Origin: Avena insularis
Taxonomy: Eukaryota; Streptophyta; Magnoliopsida; Poales; Poaceae
Assembly: GCA_023614405.1 (NCBI GenBank)
Contig: CM042686.1
Location: forward strand, 348,386,329-348,450,328
DNA: 64,000 nt
Reading direction: 5' to 3'
The notes under the pieces are model-generated. The model did no database searches, had not been told where the DNA came from, and saw only the letters and a program-made list of their open reading frames with translations. Made by a program: the position numbers and the translations under genes. Shown one piece after another: positions 27,701 through 40,733 of the stretch. The first letter of the stretch is position 1. The number at the start of each line of letters is the position of its first letter.

Positions 27701-28155
27701 GCACATGCAATGACACTGGGTGTAGTTCATGAAAAGAACACACATCCAATGAACTCTGGTGGATCCATATGTGGTTTGTGAGAAGAACACACATGCAATG
27801 ACTCTAGCTGTGGTTCATGAGAAGAACACACATGCAATCACACTGGTGGATCCATATGTGGTTTGTGAGAAGAACACACATCCAACGACACTGGTGGATC
27901 CATGTGTGGTTCGTGAGAAGAACACACATGCAATGACACTGGGTGTGGTTCATGAAAAGAACACACATCCAATGACACTGGTGGATCCTTATGTGGTTTT
28001 TGAGAAGAACACACATGCAATGACTCTAGATGTGGTTTCTAAAAAGAACACACATGCAATGACACTGGTGGATCCATATGTGGTTTCTGAGAAGAACACA
28101 CATCCAATGACACTAGTGGATCCATGTGTGGTTTGTGAGAAGAACGCGCATGCAA
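24767..28155. repeat. 3.6-kb segmental duplication, copy 1
   Basis: This copy shares a run of rare variants with 28380-31754 at an offset of 3,613 then 3,599 bp. Shared markers include GGATCATTATG, GGATCGTTATG, TGCATTGAGACTG, AAGAACTAACATCC and GAACGCGCATGC. Sub-blocks of 667, 406 and 1,246 bp start at 25440, 26107 and 26513. Confidence 0.85.
24818..25261. repeat. Two consecutive 222-bp higher-order units
   Basis: Two successive copies of the 39-48-48-39-48 arrangement are aligned at 24818 and 25040. Each copy has a GATGTGG-type 39-mer, two GGATCC 48-mers (TCCAATGAC then TGCAATGAC), a GGTGTGGTTCATG-type 39-mer and a GAAAAG-type 48-mer. Position-specific variants repeat every 222 bp rather than every monomer, which defines a higher-order repeat. 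The same period recurs at 22905/23127, 27137/27359 and 28431/28653. Confidence 0.88.
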
Positions 28156-28379
28156 TGACACTGGTGGATCCTTATGTGGTCTGTGAAAAGAACACACATG
28201 CAATTACTCATGATGTGGATTGTGAGAAGAACACACATGCAATGACCCTGGTGTATCCATATGTAGTATGTGAGAAGAACACACATCCAATGAAACTGGT
28301 GGATCCATATGTGGTTTATCAGAAGAACATACATGCAATGACACTGGGTGTGGTTCATGAAAAGAACACACATCCAATG

Positions 28380-31300
28380 ACACTGGTGGATCATTATGTG
28401 GTTTGTGAAAAGAACACACATGCAATGACTCTAGATGTGGTTTGTGAGAAGAACACACATGCAATGACACTGGTGGATCCATATGTGGTTTGTGAGAAGA
28501 ACACACATCCAATGACACTGGTGGATCCATATGTGCTTTGTGAGAAAAACACACATGCAATGACTCTGGGTGTGGTTCATGAAAAGAACACACATCCAAT
28601 GACACTGGTGGATCGTTATGTGGTTTGTGAAAAGAACACACATGCAATGACTCTAGATGTGGATTGTGAGAAGAACACACATGCAATGACCCTGGTGGAT
28701 CCATATGTGGTTTGTGAGAAGAACACACATCCAATGACACTGGTGGATCCATATGTGGTTTGTGAGAAGAACACACATGCATTGAGACTGGGTGTGGTTC
28801 ATGAAAAGAACACACATCCAATGACACTGGTGGATCCTTATGTGGTTTGTGAAAAGAACACACATGCAATGACTCTAGATGTGGATTGTCAGAAGAACAC
28901 ACATGCAATGACCCTGGTGGATCCATATGTGGTTTGTGAGAAGAACACACATCCAATGACACTAGTGGATCCATATGTGGTTTGTGAGAAGAACACACGT
29001 GCAATGACACTGGGTGTGGTTCATGAAAAGAACACACATCCAATGAACTCTGGTGGATCCATATGTGGTTTGTGAGAAGAACACACATGCAATGACTCTA
29101 GCTGTGGTTCATGAGAAGAACACACATGCAATCACACTGGTGGCTCCATATGTGGTTTGTGAGAAGAACACACATCCAATGACACTGGTGGATCCATGTG
29201 TGGTTTGTGAGAAGAACACACATGCAATGACACTAGGTGTGGTTCATGAAAAGAACTAACATCCAATGACACTGGTGGATCCTTATGTGGTTTTTGAGAA
29301 GAACACACATGCAATGACTCTAGATGTGGTTTCTAAAAAGAACACACATGCAATGACACTGGTGGATCCATATATGGTTTGTGAGAAGAACACACATCCA
29401 ATGACACTAGTGGATCCATGTGTGGTTTGTGAGAAGAACGCGCATGCAATGTCATGAAAAGAACACACATCCAATGACACTGGGGGATCCTGATGTGGTC
29501 TGTGAAAAGAACACACATGCAATAACTCTAGATGTGGACTGTGACAAGAACACACATGCAATGACCCTGGTGGATCCATATGTGGTATGTGAGAAGAACA
29601 CACATCCAATGAAACTGGTGGATCCATATGTGGTTTATGAGAAGAACATACATGCAATGGCACTGGGTGTGGTTCATGAAAAGAACACACATCCAATGAA
29701 CTCTGGTGGATCCATATGTGGTTTGTGAGAAGAACACACATGCAATGACTCTAGCTGTGGTTCATGAGAAGAACACACATGCAATCACACTTGTGGATCC
29801 ATATGTGGTTTGTGAGAAGAACACACATCCAATGACACTGGTGGATCCATGTGTGGTTTGTGAGAAGAACACACATGCAATGACACTGGTGGATCCTTAT
29901 GTGGTCTGTGAAAAGAACACACATGCAATTACTCATGATGTGGATTGTGAGAAGAACACACATGCAATGACCCTGGTGTATCCATATGTGGTATGTGAGA
30001 AGAACACACATCCAATGAAACTGGTGGATCCATATGTGGTTTATGAGAAGAACATACATGCAATGGCACTGGGTGTGGTTCATGAAAAGAACACACATCC
30101 AATGAACTCTGGTGGATCCATATGTGGTTTGTGAGAAGAACACACATGCAATGACTCTATCTGTGGTTCATGAGAAGAACACACATGCAATCACACTGGT
30201 GGATCCATATGTGGTTTGTGAGAAGAACACAGATCCAATGACACTGGTGGATCCATGTGTGGTTTGTGAAAAGAACACACATGCAATGACTCTTGATGTG
30301 GTCCATGAGAAGAAGACACATGCAATCATGCTGGTTTATCCATATGTGCTTTGTGAGAAAAACACACATCCAATGACACTGGTGGATCCATATGTGGTTT
30401 GTGAGAAGAACACACGTGCAATGACACTAGGTGTGATTCATGAAAATAACACACATCCAATGACACTGGTGGATCCTTATGTGGTTTGTGAAAAGAACAC
30501 ACATGCAATGACTCTTGATGTGGTCCATGAGAAGAACACACATGCAATCATGCTGGTTGATCCATATGTGCTTTGTGAGAAGAACACACATCCAATGACA
30601 CTAGTGGATCCTTGTGTGGTTTGTGAGAAGAACACAAATGCAATGACACTGGGTGTGGTTCATGAAAAGAACACACATCCAATGACACTGGTGGATCATT
30701 ATGTGGTTTGTGAAAAGAACACACATGCACTGACTCTTGATGTGGTTTGTGAGAAGAACACACATGCAATGACACTGGTGGATCCATATGTGGTTTGTGA
30801 GAAGAACACACATCCAATGACACTGGTGGATCCATATGTGGTTTGTGAGAAAAACACACATGCAATGACTCTGGGTGTGGTTCATGAAAAGAACACACAT
30901 CCAATGACACTGGTGGATCCTTATGTGGTTTGTGAAAAGAACACACATGCAACGACTCTAGATGTGGATTGTGAGAAGAACACACATGCAATGACCCTGG
31001 TGGATCCATATGTGGTTTGTGAGAAGAACACACATCCAATGACACTGGTGGATCCATATGTGGTTTGTGAGAAGAACACACATGCATTGACACTGGGTGT
31101 GGTTCATGAAAAGAACACACATCCAATGACACTGGTGGATCCTTATGTGGTTTGTGAAAAGAACACACATGCAATGACTCTAGATGTGGATTGTGAGAAG
31201 AACACACATGCAATGACCCTGGTGGATCCATATGTGGTTTGTGAGAAGAACACACATCCAATGACACTAGTGGATACATATGTGGTTTGTGAGAAGAACA

Positions 31301-31754
31301 CACATGCAATGACACTGGGTGTGGTTCATGAAAAGAACACACATCCAATGAACTCTGGTGGATCCATATGTGGTTTGTGAGAAGAACACACATGCAATGA
31401 CTCTAGCTGTGGTTCATGAGAAGAACACACATGCAATCACACTGGTGGATCCATATGTGGTTTGTGAGAAGAACACACATCCAACGACACTGGTGGATCC
31501 ATGTGTGGTTTGTGAGAAGAACACACATGCAATGACACTGGGTGTGGTTCATGAAAAGAACACACATCCAATGACACTGGTGGATCCTTATGTGATTTTT
31601 GAGAAGAACACACATGCAATGACTCTAGATGTGGTTTCTAAAAAGAACACACATGCAATGACACTGGTGGATCCATATGTGGTTTCTGAGAAGAACACAC
31701 ATCCAATGACACTAGTGGATCCATGTGTGGTTTGTAAGAAGAACGCGCATGCAA
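28380..31754. repeat. 3.6-kb segmental duplication, copy 2
   Basis: This is the partner of 24767-28155 with the same order of rare variants. It carries a private 14-bp deletion near 29448 (GCATGCAATGTCATGAAAAG), which explains the change of offset from 3,613 to 3,599. Copies diverge after about 28155 and 31754. Confidence 0.85.
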
Positions 31755-34700
31755 TGACACTAGGTGTGGTTCATGAAAAGAACACACAACACATGACACT
31801 GGGGGATCCTGATGTGGTCTGTGAAAAGAACACACATGCAATAACTCTAGATGTGGACTGTGAGAAGAACACACATGCAATGACCCTGGTGGATCCATAT
31901 GTGGTATGTGAGAAGAACACACATCCAATGAAACTGGTGGATCCATATGTGGTTTATGAGAAGAACATACATGCAATGGAACTAGGTGTGGTTCATGAAA
32001 AGAACACACATCCAATGAACTCTGGTGGATCCATATGTGGTTTGTGAGAAGAACACACATGCAATGACTCTAGCTGTGGTTCATGAGAAGAACACACATG
32101 CAATCACACTTGTGGATCCATATGTGGTTTGTGAGAAGAACACACATCCAATAACACTGGTGGATCCATGTGTGGTTTGTGAGAAGAACACACATGCAAT
32201 GACACTGGTGGATCCTTATGTGGTTTGTGAAAAGAACACACATGCAATGACTCTATATGTGGTTTGTGAGAAGAACACACATGCAATGACACTGGTGGAT
32301 CCATATGTGGTATGTGAGAAGAACACACATCCAATGACACTGGTGGATCCATGTATGGTTGGTGAGAAGCACACACATGCAATGACACTGGTGGATCCAT
32401 ATGTGGTCTGTGAAAATAACACACATGCAATGACACTGGCGGAACCATATGTGGTTTGTGAGAAAAGAACACATCCAGTGACACTGGTGGATCGATGTGT
32501 GGTTTGTGAGAAGAACACACATGCAATGACATTAGGTGTGGTTCATGAAAAGAACACACATCCCATGACACTGGTGGATCCTTATGTGGTTTGTGAAAAG
32601 AACACACATGCAATGATTCTAGATGTGGTTCATGAGAAGAACACACATGCAATCATGAAGGTGGATCCATATGTGGTTTGTGAGAAGAAAACACATCCAG
32701 TGACACTGGTGGATCCATGTGTGGTTTGTGAGAAGAACACACGTGCAATGACACTAGGTGTGGTTCATGAAAAGAACACACATCCAATGACACTGGTGGA
32801 TCCTTATGTGGTTTGTGAAAAGAACACACAAGCAATGACTCTTGATGTGGTCCATGAGAAGAACACACGTGCAATCATGCTGGTTGATCCATATGTGCTT
32901 TGTGAGAAGAACACACATCCAATGACACTGGTGGATCCATGTGTGGTTTGTGAGAAGAACACACATGCAATCACACTGGGTGTGGTTCATGAAAAGAACA
33001 CACATCCAATGACACTGGTAGATCCTTATGTGGTTTTTGAAAAGAACACACATGCAATGACTCTAGATGTGGTTTGTGAGAAGAACACACATGCAATGAC
33101 CCTGGTGGATCCATATGTGGTTTGTGAGAAGAACACACATACAGTGACACTGGTGGATCCATATGTGGTTTGTGAGCAGAACACACATGCAATGACACTG
33201 GGTGTGGTTCATGAAAAGAACACACATCCAATGACACTGGTGGATCCTTATGTGGTTTGTGAAAAGAACACACATGCATGACTCTAGATGTGGTTTGTGA
33301 GAAGAACACACATGCAATGACACTAGTGGATCCATATGTGGTTTGTGAGAAGAACACACACCCAATGACATTGGTGGATCCATATGTGGTTTGTGAGAAA
33401 AACACACATGCAATGACTATGGGTGTGGTTCATGAAAAGACCACACATCCAATGACACTGGTGGATCCTTATGTGGTTTGTGAAAAGAACACACATGCAA
33501 TGACTCTAGATGTGGATTGTGAGAAGAACACACATGCAATGACCCTGGTGGATCCATATGTGGTTTGTGAGAAGAACACAGATCCAATGACACTGGTGGA
33601 TCCATATGTGGTTTGTGAGAAGAACACACATGCAATGACACTGGGTGTGGTTCATGAAAAGAACACACATCCAATGAACTCTGGTGGATCCATATGTGGT
33701 TTGTGAGAAGAACACACATGCAATGACTCTAGCTGTGGTTCATGAGAAGAACACACATGCAATCACACTGGTGGATCCATATGTGGTTTGTGAGAAGAAC
33801 ACACATCCAATGACACTGGTAGATCCATGTGTGGTTTGTGATAACAACACACATGCAATGACACTGGGTGTGGTTCATGAAAAGAACACACATCCAATGA
33901 CACTGGTGGATCCTTATGTGGTTTGTGAAAATAACACACATGCAATGACTCTAGATGTGGTTTGTGAGAAGAACACACATGCAATGACACTGGTGGATCC
34001 ATATGTGGTTTGTGAGAAGAACACACATCCAATGACACTGGTGGATCCATGTGTGGTTTGTGAGAAGAACATACATGCAATGACGCTGGGTGTGGTTCAT
34101 GAAAAGAACACACATCCCATGAACTCTGGTGGATCCTTATGTGGTTTGTGAAAAGAACACACATCCAATGACTCTAGATGTGGATTGTGAGAAGAACACA
34201 CATGCAATGACCCTGGTGGATCCATATGTGGTTTGTGAGAGGAACACACATCCAATGAAACTGGGTGTGGTTCATGAAAAGAACACACATCCAATGAACT
34301 CTGGTGGATCCATATGTGGTTTGTGAGAAGAACACACATGCAATGACTCTATCTGTGGTTCATGAGAAGAACACACATGCAATCACACTAGTGGATCCAT
34401 ATGTGGTTTGTGATAAGAACACACATCCAATGACACTGGTGGATCCATGTGTGGTTTGTGAGAAGAACACACATGCAATGACACTGGGTGTGGTTCATGA
34501 AAAGAACACACATCCAATGACACTGCTGGATCCTTATGTGGTTTGTGAAAAGAACACACATGCAATGACTCTAGATGTGGTTTGTGAGAAGAACACACAT
34601 GCAATGACACCGGTGGATCCATATGTGGTATGTGAGAAGAACACACATCTAATGACACTGGTGGATCCATGTGTGGTTTGTGAGAAGAACACACATGCAA

Positions 34701-37700
34701 TGACACTGGTGGATCCATATGTGGTATGTGAAAAGAACACACATGCAATGACACTGGTGGATCCAAATGTGGTTTGTGAGAAGAACACACATCCAGTGAC
34801 ACTAGTGGATCCATGTGTGGTTTGTGAGAAGAACACACATGCAATGACACTAGGTGTGGTTAATGAAAAGAACACACATCCAATGACACTGGTGGATCCT
34901 GATGTGGTTTGTGAAAAGAACACACATGCAACGACTCTTGATGTGGTCCATGAGAAGAACACACATGCAATCATGCTGGTTGATCCATCTATGCTTTGTG
35001 AGAAGAACACACATCCAATGACACTGGTGGATCCATGTGTGGTTTGTGAGAAGAACACACATGCAATGACACTAGGTGTTGTTCATGAAAAGAACACACA
35101 TCCAATGACACTAGTGGATCCTTATGTGGTTTGTGAAAAGAACACACATGCAATGACTCTAGATGTGGTTTGTGAGAAGAACACACATGCAATGACACTG
35201 GTGGATCCATATGTGGTTTGTGAGAAGAACACACATCCAATGACACTGGTGGATCCATATGTGGTTTGTGAGAAAAACACACATGCAATGACTCTGGGTG
35301 TGGTTCATGAAAAGAACACACATCCAATGACACTGGTGGATCCTTATGTGGTTTGTGAAAAGAACACACATGCAACGACTCTAGATGTGGATTGTGAGAA
35401 GAACACACATGCAATGACCATGGTGGATCCATATGTGGTTTGTTAGAAGAACACACATCCAATGACACTGGTGGATCCATATGTGGTTTGTGAGAAGAAC
35501 ACACATGCAATGACACTAGGTGTGGTTCATGAAAAGAACACACATCCAATGAACTCTGGTGGATCCATATGTGGTTTGTGAGAAGAACCCACATGCAATG
35601 ACTCTAGATGTGGTTCATGAGAAGAACACACATGCAATCACACTGGTGGATCCATACGTGGTTTGTGAGCAGAACACACTTCCAATGACACTGGTGGATG
35701 CATGTGTGGTTTGTGAGAAGAACACACATGCAATGACGCTGGTGGATCCTTATGTGGTTTGTGAAAAGAACACACATGCAATGACTCTAGATGTGGTTTG
35801 TGAGAAGAACACACATGCAATGACACTGGTGGATCCATATGTGGTTTGTGAGAAGAACACACATCCAATGACACTGGTGGATCCATGTGTGGATTGTGAG
35901 AAGAACACACATGCAATGACACTAGCTGTGGTTGATGAAAAGAACACACATCCAATGACACCGGTGGATCCTTATGTGGTTTGTGAAAAGAACACACATG
36001 CAATCACTCTAGATGTGGATTGTTAGAAGAACACACATGCAATGACCCTGGTGGATCCATATGGGGTTTGTGAGAAGAACACACATCCAATGACACCGGT
36101 GGATCCATATGTGGTTTGTGAGAAAAACACACATGCATTGACAATGGGTGTGGTTCATGAAAAGAACACACATCCAATTAACTCTGGTGGATCCATATGT
36201 GGTTTGTGAGAAGAACACACATGCAATGACTCTAGCTGTGGTTCATGAGAAGAACACACATGCAATCACACTAGTGGATCCATATGTGGTTTGTGATAAG
36301 AACACACATCCAATGACACTGGTGGATCCATGTGTGGTTTGTGAGAAGAACACACATGCCATGACACTGGGTGTGGTTCATGAAAAGAACACACATCCAA
36401 TGACACTGCTGGATCCTTATGTGGTTTGTGAAAAGAACACACATGCAATGAGTCTAGATGTGGTTTGTGAGAAGAACACACATGCAATGACACCGGTGGA
36501 TCCATATGTGGTATGTGAGAAGAACACACATCTAATGACACTGGTGGATCCATGTGTGGTTTGTGAGAAGAACACACATGCAATGACACTAGTGGGTCCA
36601 TATGTGGTATGTGAAAAGAACACACATCCAATGACACTGGTGGATCCATATGTGGTTTGTGAGAATAACACACATCCAGTGACACTGGTGGATCCATGTG
36701 TGGTTTGTGAGAAGAACACACATGCAATGACACTAGGTGTGGTTCATGAAAAGAACACACATCCAATGACACTGGTGGATCCTTATGTGGTTTGTATAAA
36801 GAACACACATGCAATGACTCTAGATGTTGTTCATCAGAAGAACACACATGCAACATGCTGGTGGATCCATATTTGGTTTGTGAGAACAACACACATCTAA
36901 TGACACTGGTGGATCCATGTGTGGTTTGTGAGAACAACACACATGCAATGACACTGGGTGTGGTTCATGACAAGAACACACATCCAATGACACTGGTGGA
37001 TCCTTATGTGGTTTGTGAAAAGAACACACATGCAATGACTCTAGATTTGGGTTGTAAGAAGAACACACATGCAATGACACTGGTGGATCCATATGTGGTT
37101 TGTGAGAAGAATACACATCCAATGAAGCTAGTGTATCCATATGTTGTTTGTGAGAAGAACCCACATGCAATGACTCTGGGTGTGGTTCATGAAATGAACA
37201 CACATCCAATGAACTCTAGTGGATCCATATATGGTTTGTGAGAAGAACACACATGCAATGACTCTAGCTGTCGTTTGTAAAAAGAACACACATGCAATCA
37301 CACTGGTGGATCCATATGTGGTTTGTGAGAAGAACACACATCCAATGACACTGGTGGATCCATGTGTGGTTTGTGCGAAGAACACACATGCAAGGACACT
37401 AGGTGTGGTTCATGAAAAGAACACACATCCAATGAACTCTGGTGGATCCATATATGGTTTGTGAGAAGAACAAACATGCAATGACTCTAGCTGTGGTTCA
37501 TGAAAAGAACACACATGCAATCACACTGGTTGATCCATATGTGGTTTCTGAGAAGAACACATATCCAATGACACTGGTGGATCCATGTGTGGTTTGTGAG
37601 AAGAACACACATGCAATGACACTAGGTGTGGTTCATGAAAACAACACACATCCAATGACACTAGTCGATCGTTATGTCGTTTGTGAAAAGAACACACATA

Positions 37701-38216
37701 CAATGACTCTAGATGTGGTTTGTGAGAAGAACACACATGCAATGACTCTTGGTGTGGTTCATCAAAAGAACACACATCCAATGAACTCTGGTTGATCCAT
37801 ATGTGGTTTGTGAGAAGAGCACACATGGAATGACTCTAGCTGTGGTTTGTGAGAAGAATACACATGCAATCACACTGGTGGATCCATATGTGGTTTGTGA
37901 GAAGAACACACATCCAATGACACTGGTGGATCCATGTGTGGTTTGTGAGAAGAACACACATGAAAAACACACATGCAATGGCACTGGTGGATCCATATGT
38001 GGTATGTGGAAATAACAGACATGCAATGACAGTAGCTGTGGTTAATGAAAATAATAGACATGCAATGACTCTGATGGATCCATATGTGTATTGTGAGAAG
38101 AACACACATGCAATGACCCTGGTGGATCCATATGTGGTTTGTGAGAAGAACACACATCCAATGAACTCTAGTGGATCCATATGCGGTTTGTGAGAAGAGC
38201 ACACATGCAATGACTC

Positions 38217-39515
38217 GAACGAGAGATGGCGCGGGAGCTATCACTCTATCACCAGCGCTGCATCAGGACCCGCTGAACTCCAACGTCCAGGGCCGCGTCC
38301 TGAACTTCAACGACGAAAGCGACCCCGCACACGCCGCTAAGCGCGAATACTGCGAGAACACGCCACCAGGCGGAATCAACCCCACGAGACCACCACCTGG
38401 CGCACCGGCAACTGGGGCCCCTCCACCACCCATGGGCCGCACGCCCCCACCGGACCAACCGCGGATCATCATCTCGCCTCAAGCCCGTGACGCCAGCGGG
38501 CTACCATTATACTCCACCCTGATGGACAATGTTGTCGCGGCCGATGCCACGATCACCAACGTCGATGTCCAAGGCGACGACATGCTACAGATCTAGTACG
38601 CCAAGGCCCTACTCATCAGGGTCGTCAAGCAACAAGCCACGGGAGTCGACCCGCGGGGGCAGATGTACTCCCGCTCATCAGCAAGCAGGGCAGCATCAAG
38701 CGGCCACCCCACCGTGGCCAACGCATTCGTCTACCCACAACCCTAGCCCCTGGCGAACCACCACGGGCCGCCAATCCCGTGCTGTCAACCAACGAGCCAC
38801 GACCGGCGAACAACACGGTCGCCACCAACGGGCAGCCCCTCGATGCCCGAATGAACATCATCAACAACCAGGCATGGCGGTCGCGCTAGCCCAACGACCT
38901 GAGGCACACCCTCACCAACCGCGGCGACCTGGAACCAAGAGGCTCGCTCAGTCGAGTCGGGTCGCAATGCTTCGGACCCATGATTCGCGGGAAAAAAATA
39001 CCCCACCAACTTCAAGGCTCCCAAGGAGATCGAGAAGTACGACCTGACGTATGACCCTGCTGTCTGGCTGGACACATACCTCATGGCAATGGGAATCGCA
39101 GGCCACACCGACCTGCTCGCCGCTCGCTACCTCCCCCTGATGATGGAGGGTGCGACCCGGCAGTGGATCAACACGCTCCCCGCCGACAGCATCGATTCCT
39201 GGGAAGAAATGCAGGACGCCTTCGTCATGCACTTCGAGGGCTCCTACACCCGTGCCATCACCATAGAGGATCTGGAGCAATGCATCCAGGGACACTCGCC
39301 GCTGGATCCATAGATGGCAAGAACTATGGATAAACGCCTCCGGCATCCACCCAGACACGACGATACACTGTTTCAAGAATGCGTGCCGGTACGAACCCTT
39401 GGTCGCCAAGATCAAGAGGGTCTACCGGACGCTCGACAACATCCCAGACCTCCTCGAGATCGCCAAACGCTATGCAGAGGAGGACCCCAACCAAGACTCC
39501 GATGACGAGTCGGGA
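38217..39515 (+). pseudogene. gag: gag (capsid part), decayed
   Basis: This is the structural protein of the retrotransposon particle. The plus-strand frame beginning near 38217 encodes a proline- and glycine-rich N-terminal part (38300-38500, PPPGAPATGAPPPP). It is followed, after two compensating frameshifts (about 38780 and the A7 run at 38992-38998), by a typical retrotransposon gag core at about 39040-39295. Recognisable pieces are DPAVWLDTYLMAMG, ATRQWINTLP and FEGSYTRAITIEDL. Nonsense codons lie at 38594, 38744, 38887 and 39311. After 39311 homology continues in another frame (LLEIAKRYAEEDPN) to a TGA at 39516. The start is uncertain because the left junction falls at or near the gag start. 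An ATG at 38226 is out of frame with the main reading; the ATG at 38210 is satellite sequence but is in frame. Confidence 0.85.
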
Positions 39516-40073
39516 TGAAGATGCCGCACTAGCATCCACGACAGTGGGCGCCTACGCGACATGCGCTACAGTAACACCCGCATCACCGCCAAGCGCCGCA
39601 CGAACGGGTGAGTCGACTTCGTCGCCAACGACGGCCACGGCCAGCGCGACTCCAAGAACTACCGCCACGACGGAGGAAACTACCGTGACAGCGGGAACTA
39701 CCGCGCCAACAATGCGACGAGGCCGAAATTCGACCCCCCCGCCCTGCTCAATCAGCCCTGCATCTACCATAGTAGGGAGGGAAAACCCGCCACCCACACC
39801 ACCACCGATTGCCACTCTCTCAAAGAGATTGAGAAGGCGAGACGAGCAAGGTAGGACCCCAACAATAACCCACCTCGGGACAACAGGAACGGCGGCGGCT
39901 TCGGCACCGGCGTCGGCTCGCTACATACCTTCACCGGACTCGGCACCAAGTGCGAGAAGAAGGTGCTCGCCCGCGTGGTCGCTGTCAATGCGGTGACACA
40001 GGTCGACATCCCTCGCTTCCTAAACTGGTCCAAGCAGAGCATCACTTGGAGTCGCTAGGACCATGCGCCAAGG
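39516..40073 (+). pseudogene. gag: gag C-terminus with zinc-knuckle-like motif
   Basis: The same frame that continues into pol is low in complexity and basic (about 39620-39720, repeated GNYRDS/NYRHDG type residues). It then shows a C-x2-H ... H-x4-C array at about 39758-39817 (CIYH, then HTTTDC). This resembles the zinc-binding segment between gag and protease in Tat-lineage elements. Nonsense codons are at 39516, 39609, 39852 and 40056. The likely role would be nucleic-acid binding in the particle. The exact gag/pol boundary is not visible. Confidence 0.7.
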
Positions 40074-40733
40074 ATCGAATACCCAGGGCGAGTCGCCCTG
40101 GTAGTCAGGCCCAAGGTGGCTGACTACTGGCTGCCCAAGACACTAATGGACAGTGGGAGCTCCATCAACATCTTGTACCTCGACACGTTCAAAAGGCTCC
40201 AGCTCCCAGAAACAGCCATTGAGCCAACACTGACGACCTTCCACGGCATCGTCCCCGGTCGGAAGGCGTACCCGATCGGGAAAGTGACACTGCCAGTCAC
40301 CTTCGGCACTCCAGCAAACTACCGCACGGAGAGGATCGTGTTTGAGCTGGTGAACTTTCGCAGCCCCTACCACTGCGTCCTGGGCCACCAAGCATTCGCA
40401 AAGTTCATGGTGACCCCACACTATGCCTACAACATGATGAAGCTCCCTGGCCCAAGCGGCATCATCACCGTCCACGGTGACCCCGACATGGCCGTGGAAT
40501 GCGAGGACAAAGGCGCCGAGCTCGCCGACGCCGTCATTGCTGTGGAGACCGACCACGCGGAGGAGCTCGTGAAATACACGGGCAACATCGACAAGGACGA
40601 CCCCACCATCCTGAAGAAACCAACCTCCGTGAACTCCACGTTCGAGGCAACCACGCACACCCGCACTGTCGAGCTCGTCCCAGGCGACTCCAGCCAGACG
40701 GTCACCATTAGGGCACACATGAGCCCCACATAG
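40074..40733 (+). pseudogene. pol: Aspartic protease domain of pol
   Basis: The retroviral-type aspartic protease matures the gag-pol polyprotein. The active-site triad is DSG with the Asp codon at 40149, in the context LMDSGSSINILYLDTF. This is followed by the flap and hydrophobic strands and an ILG-like C-terminal part (FRSPYHCVLGHQAFAKF, about 40340-40405). The frame is shared with the reverse transcriptase and interrupted by TAG at 40731, so the mature domain itself looks intact. In this family the usual residue is Thr or Ser in D(T/S)G, so catalytic competence of this piece alone is possible. Confidence 0.87.

Larger units (their letters stand above)
17899..38216. repeat. Satellite array, middle block with higher-order units
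   Basis: This 20.3-kb block holds the most regular part of the array. Monomers of 48 and 39 bp combine into a recurrent 222-bp unit of order 39-48-48-39-48. At intervals a monomer has one extra base (ATGAACTCTG instead of ATGACACTG), giving a 49-bp unit that shifts phase. Block duplications include 21060-21460 with 22673-23073 (offset 1,613) and about 34380-34840 with 36260-36720 (offset 1,883). The largest is the 3.6-kb pair at 24767-31754. Near the right end (37800-38216) more divergent monomers appear, with AATAACAGACATG in place of AGAACACACATG. Confidence 0.97.

Noticed and set aside
27759..29075. 438-codon open frame (and many others of 100-430 codons on both strands) that could be read as a repeat protein
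   Set aside because: The frame lies wholly within the satellite. Monomer lengths of 48 and 39 keep all phases open, comparable frames exist on the opposite strand, and they begin and end at the same phase-shifting monomer rather than at gene signals.
17899..38216. Calling the array centromeric or telomeric
   Set aside because: There is no telomere heptamer, no recognised centromeric satellite and no centromere-specific retrotransposon. Chromosomal location cannot be decided from the window.
38226..38276. ATG at 38226 as the gag start
   Set aside because: The frame ends after 16 codons at a TGA and is not the frame that carries the gag-like sequence downstream, although a later indel cannot be excluded.
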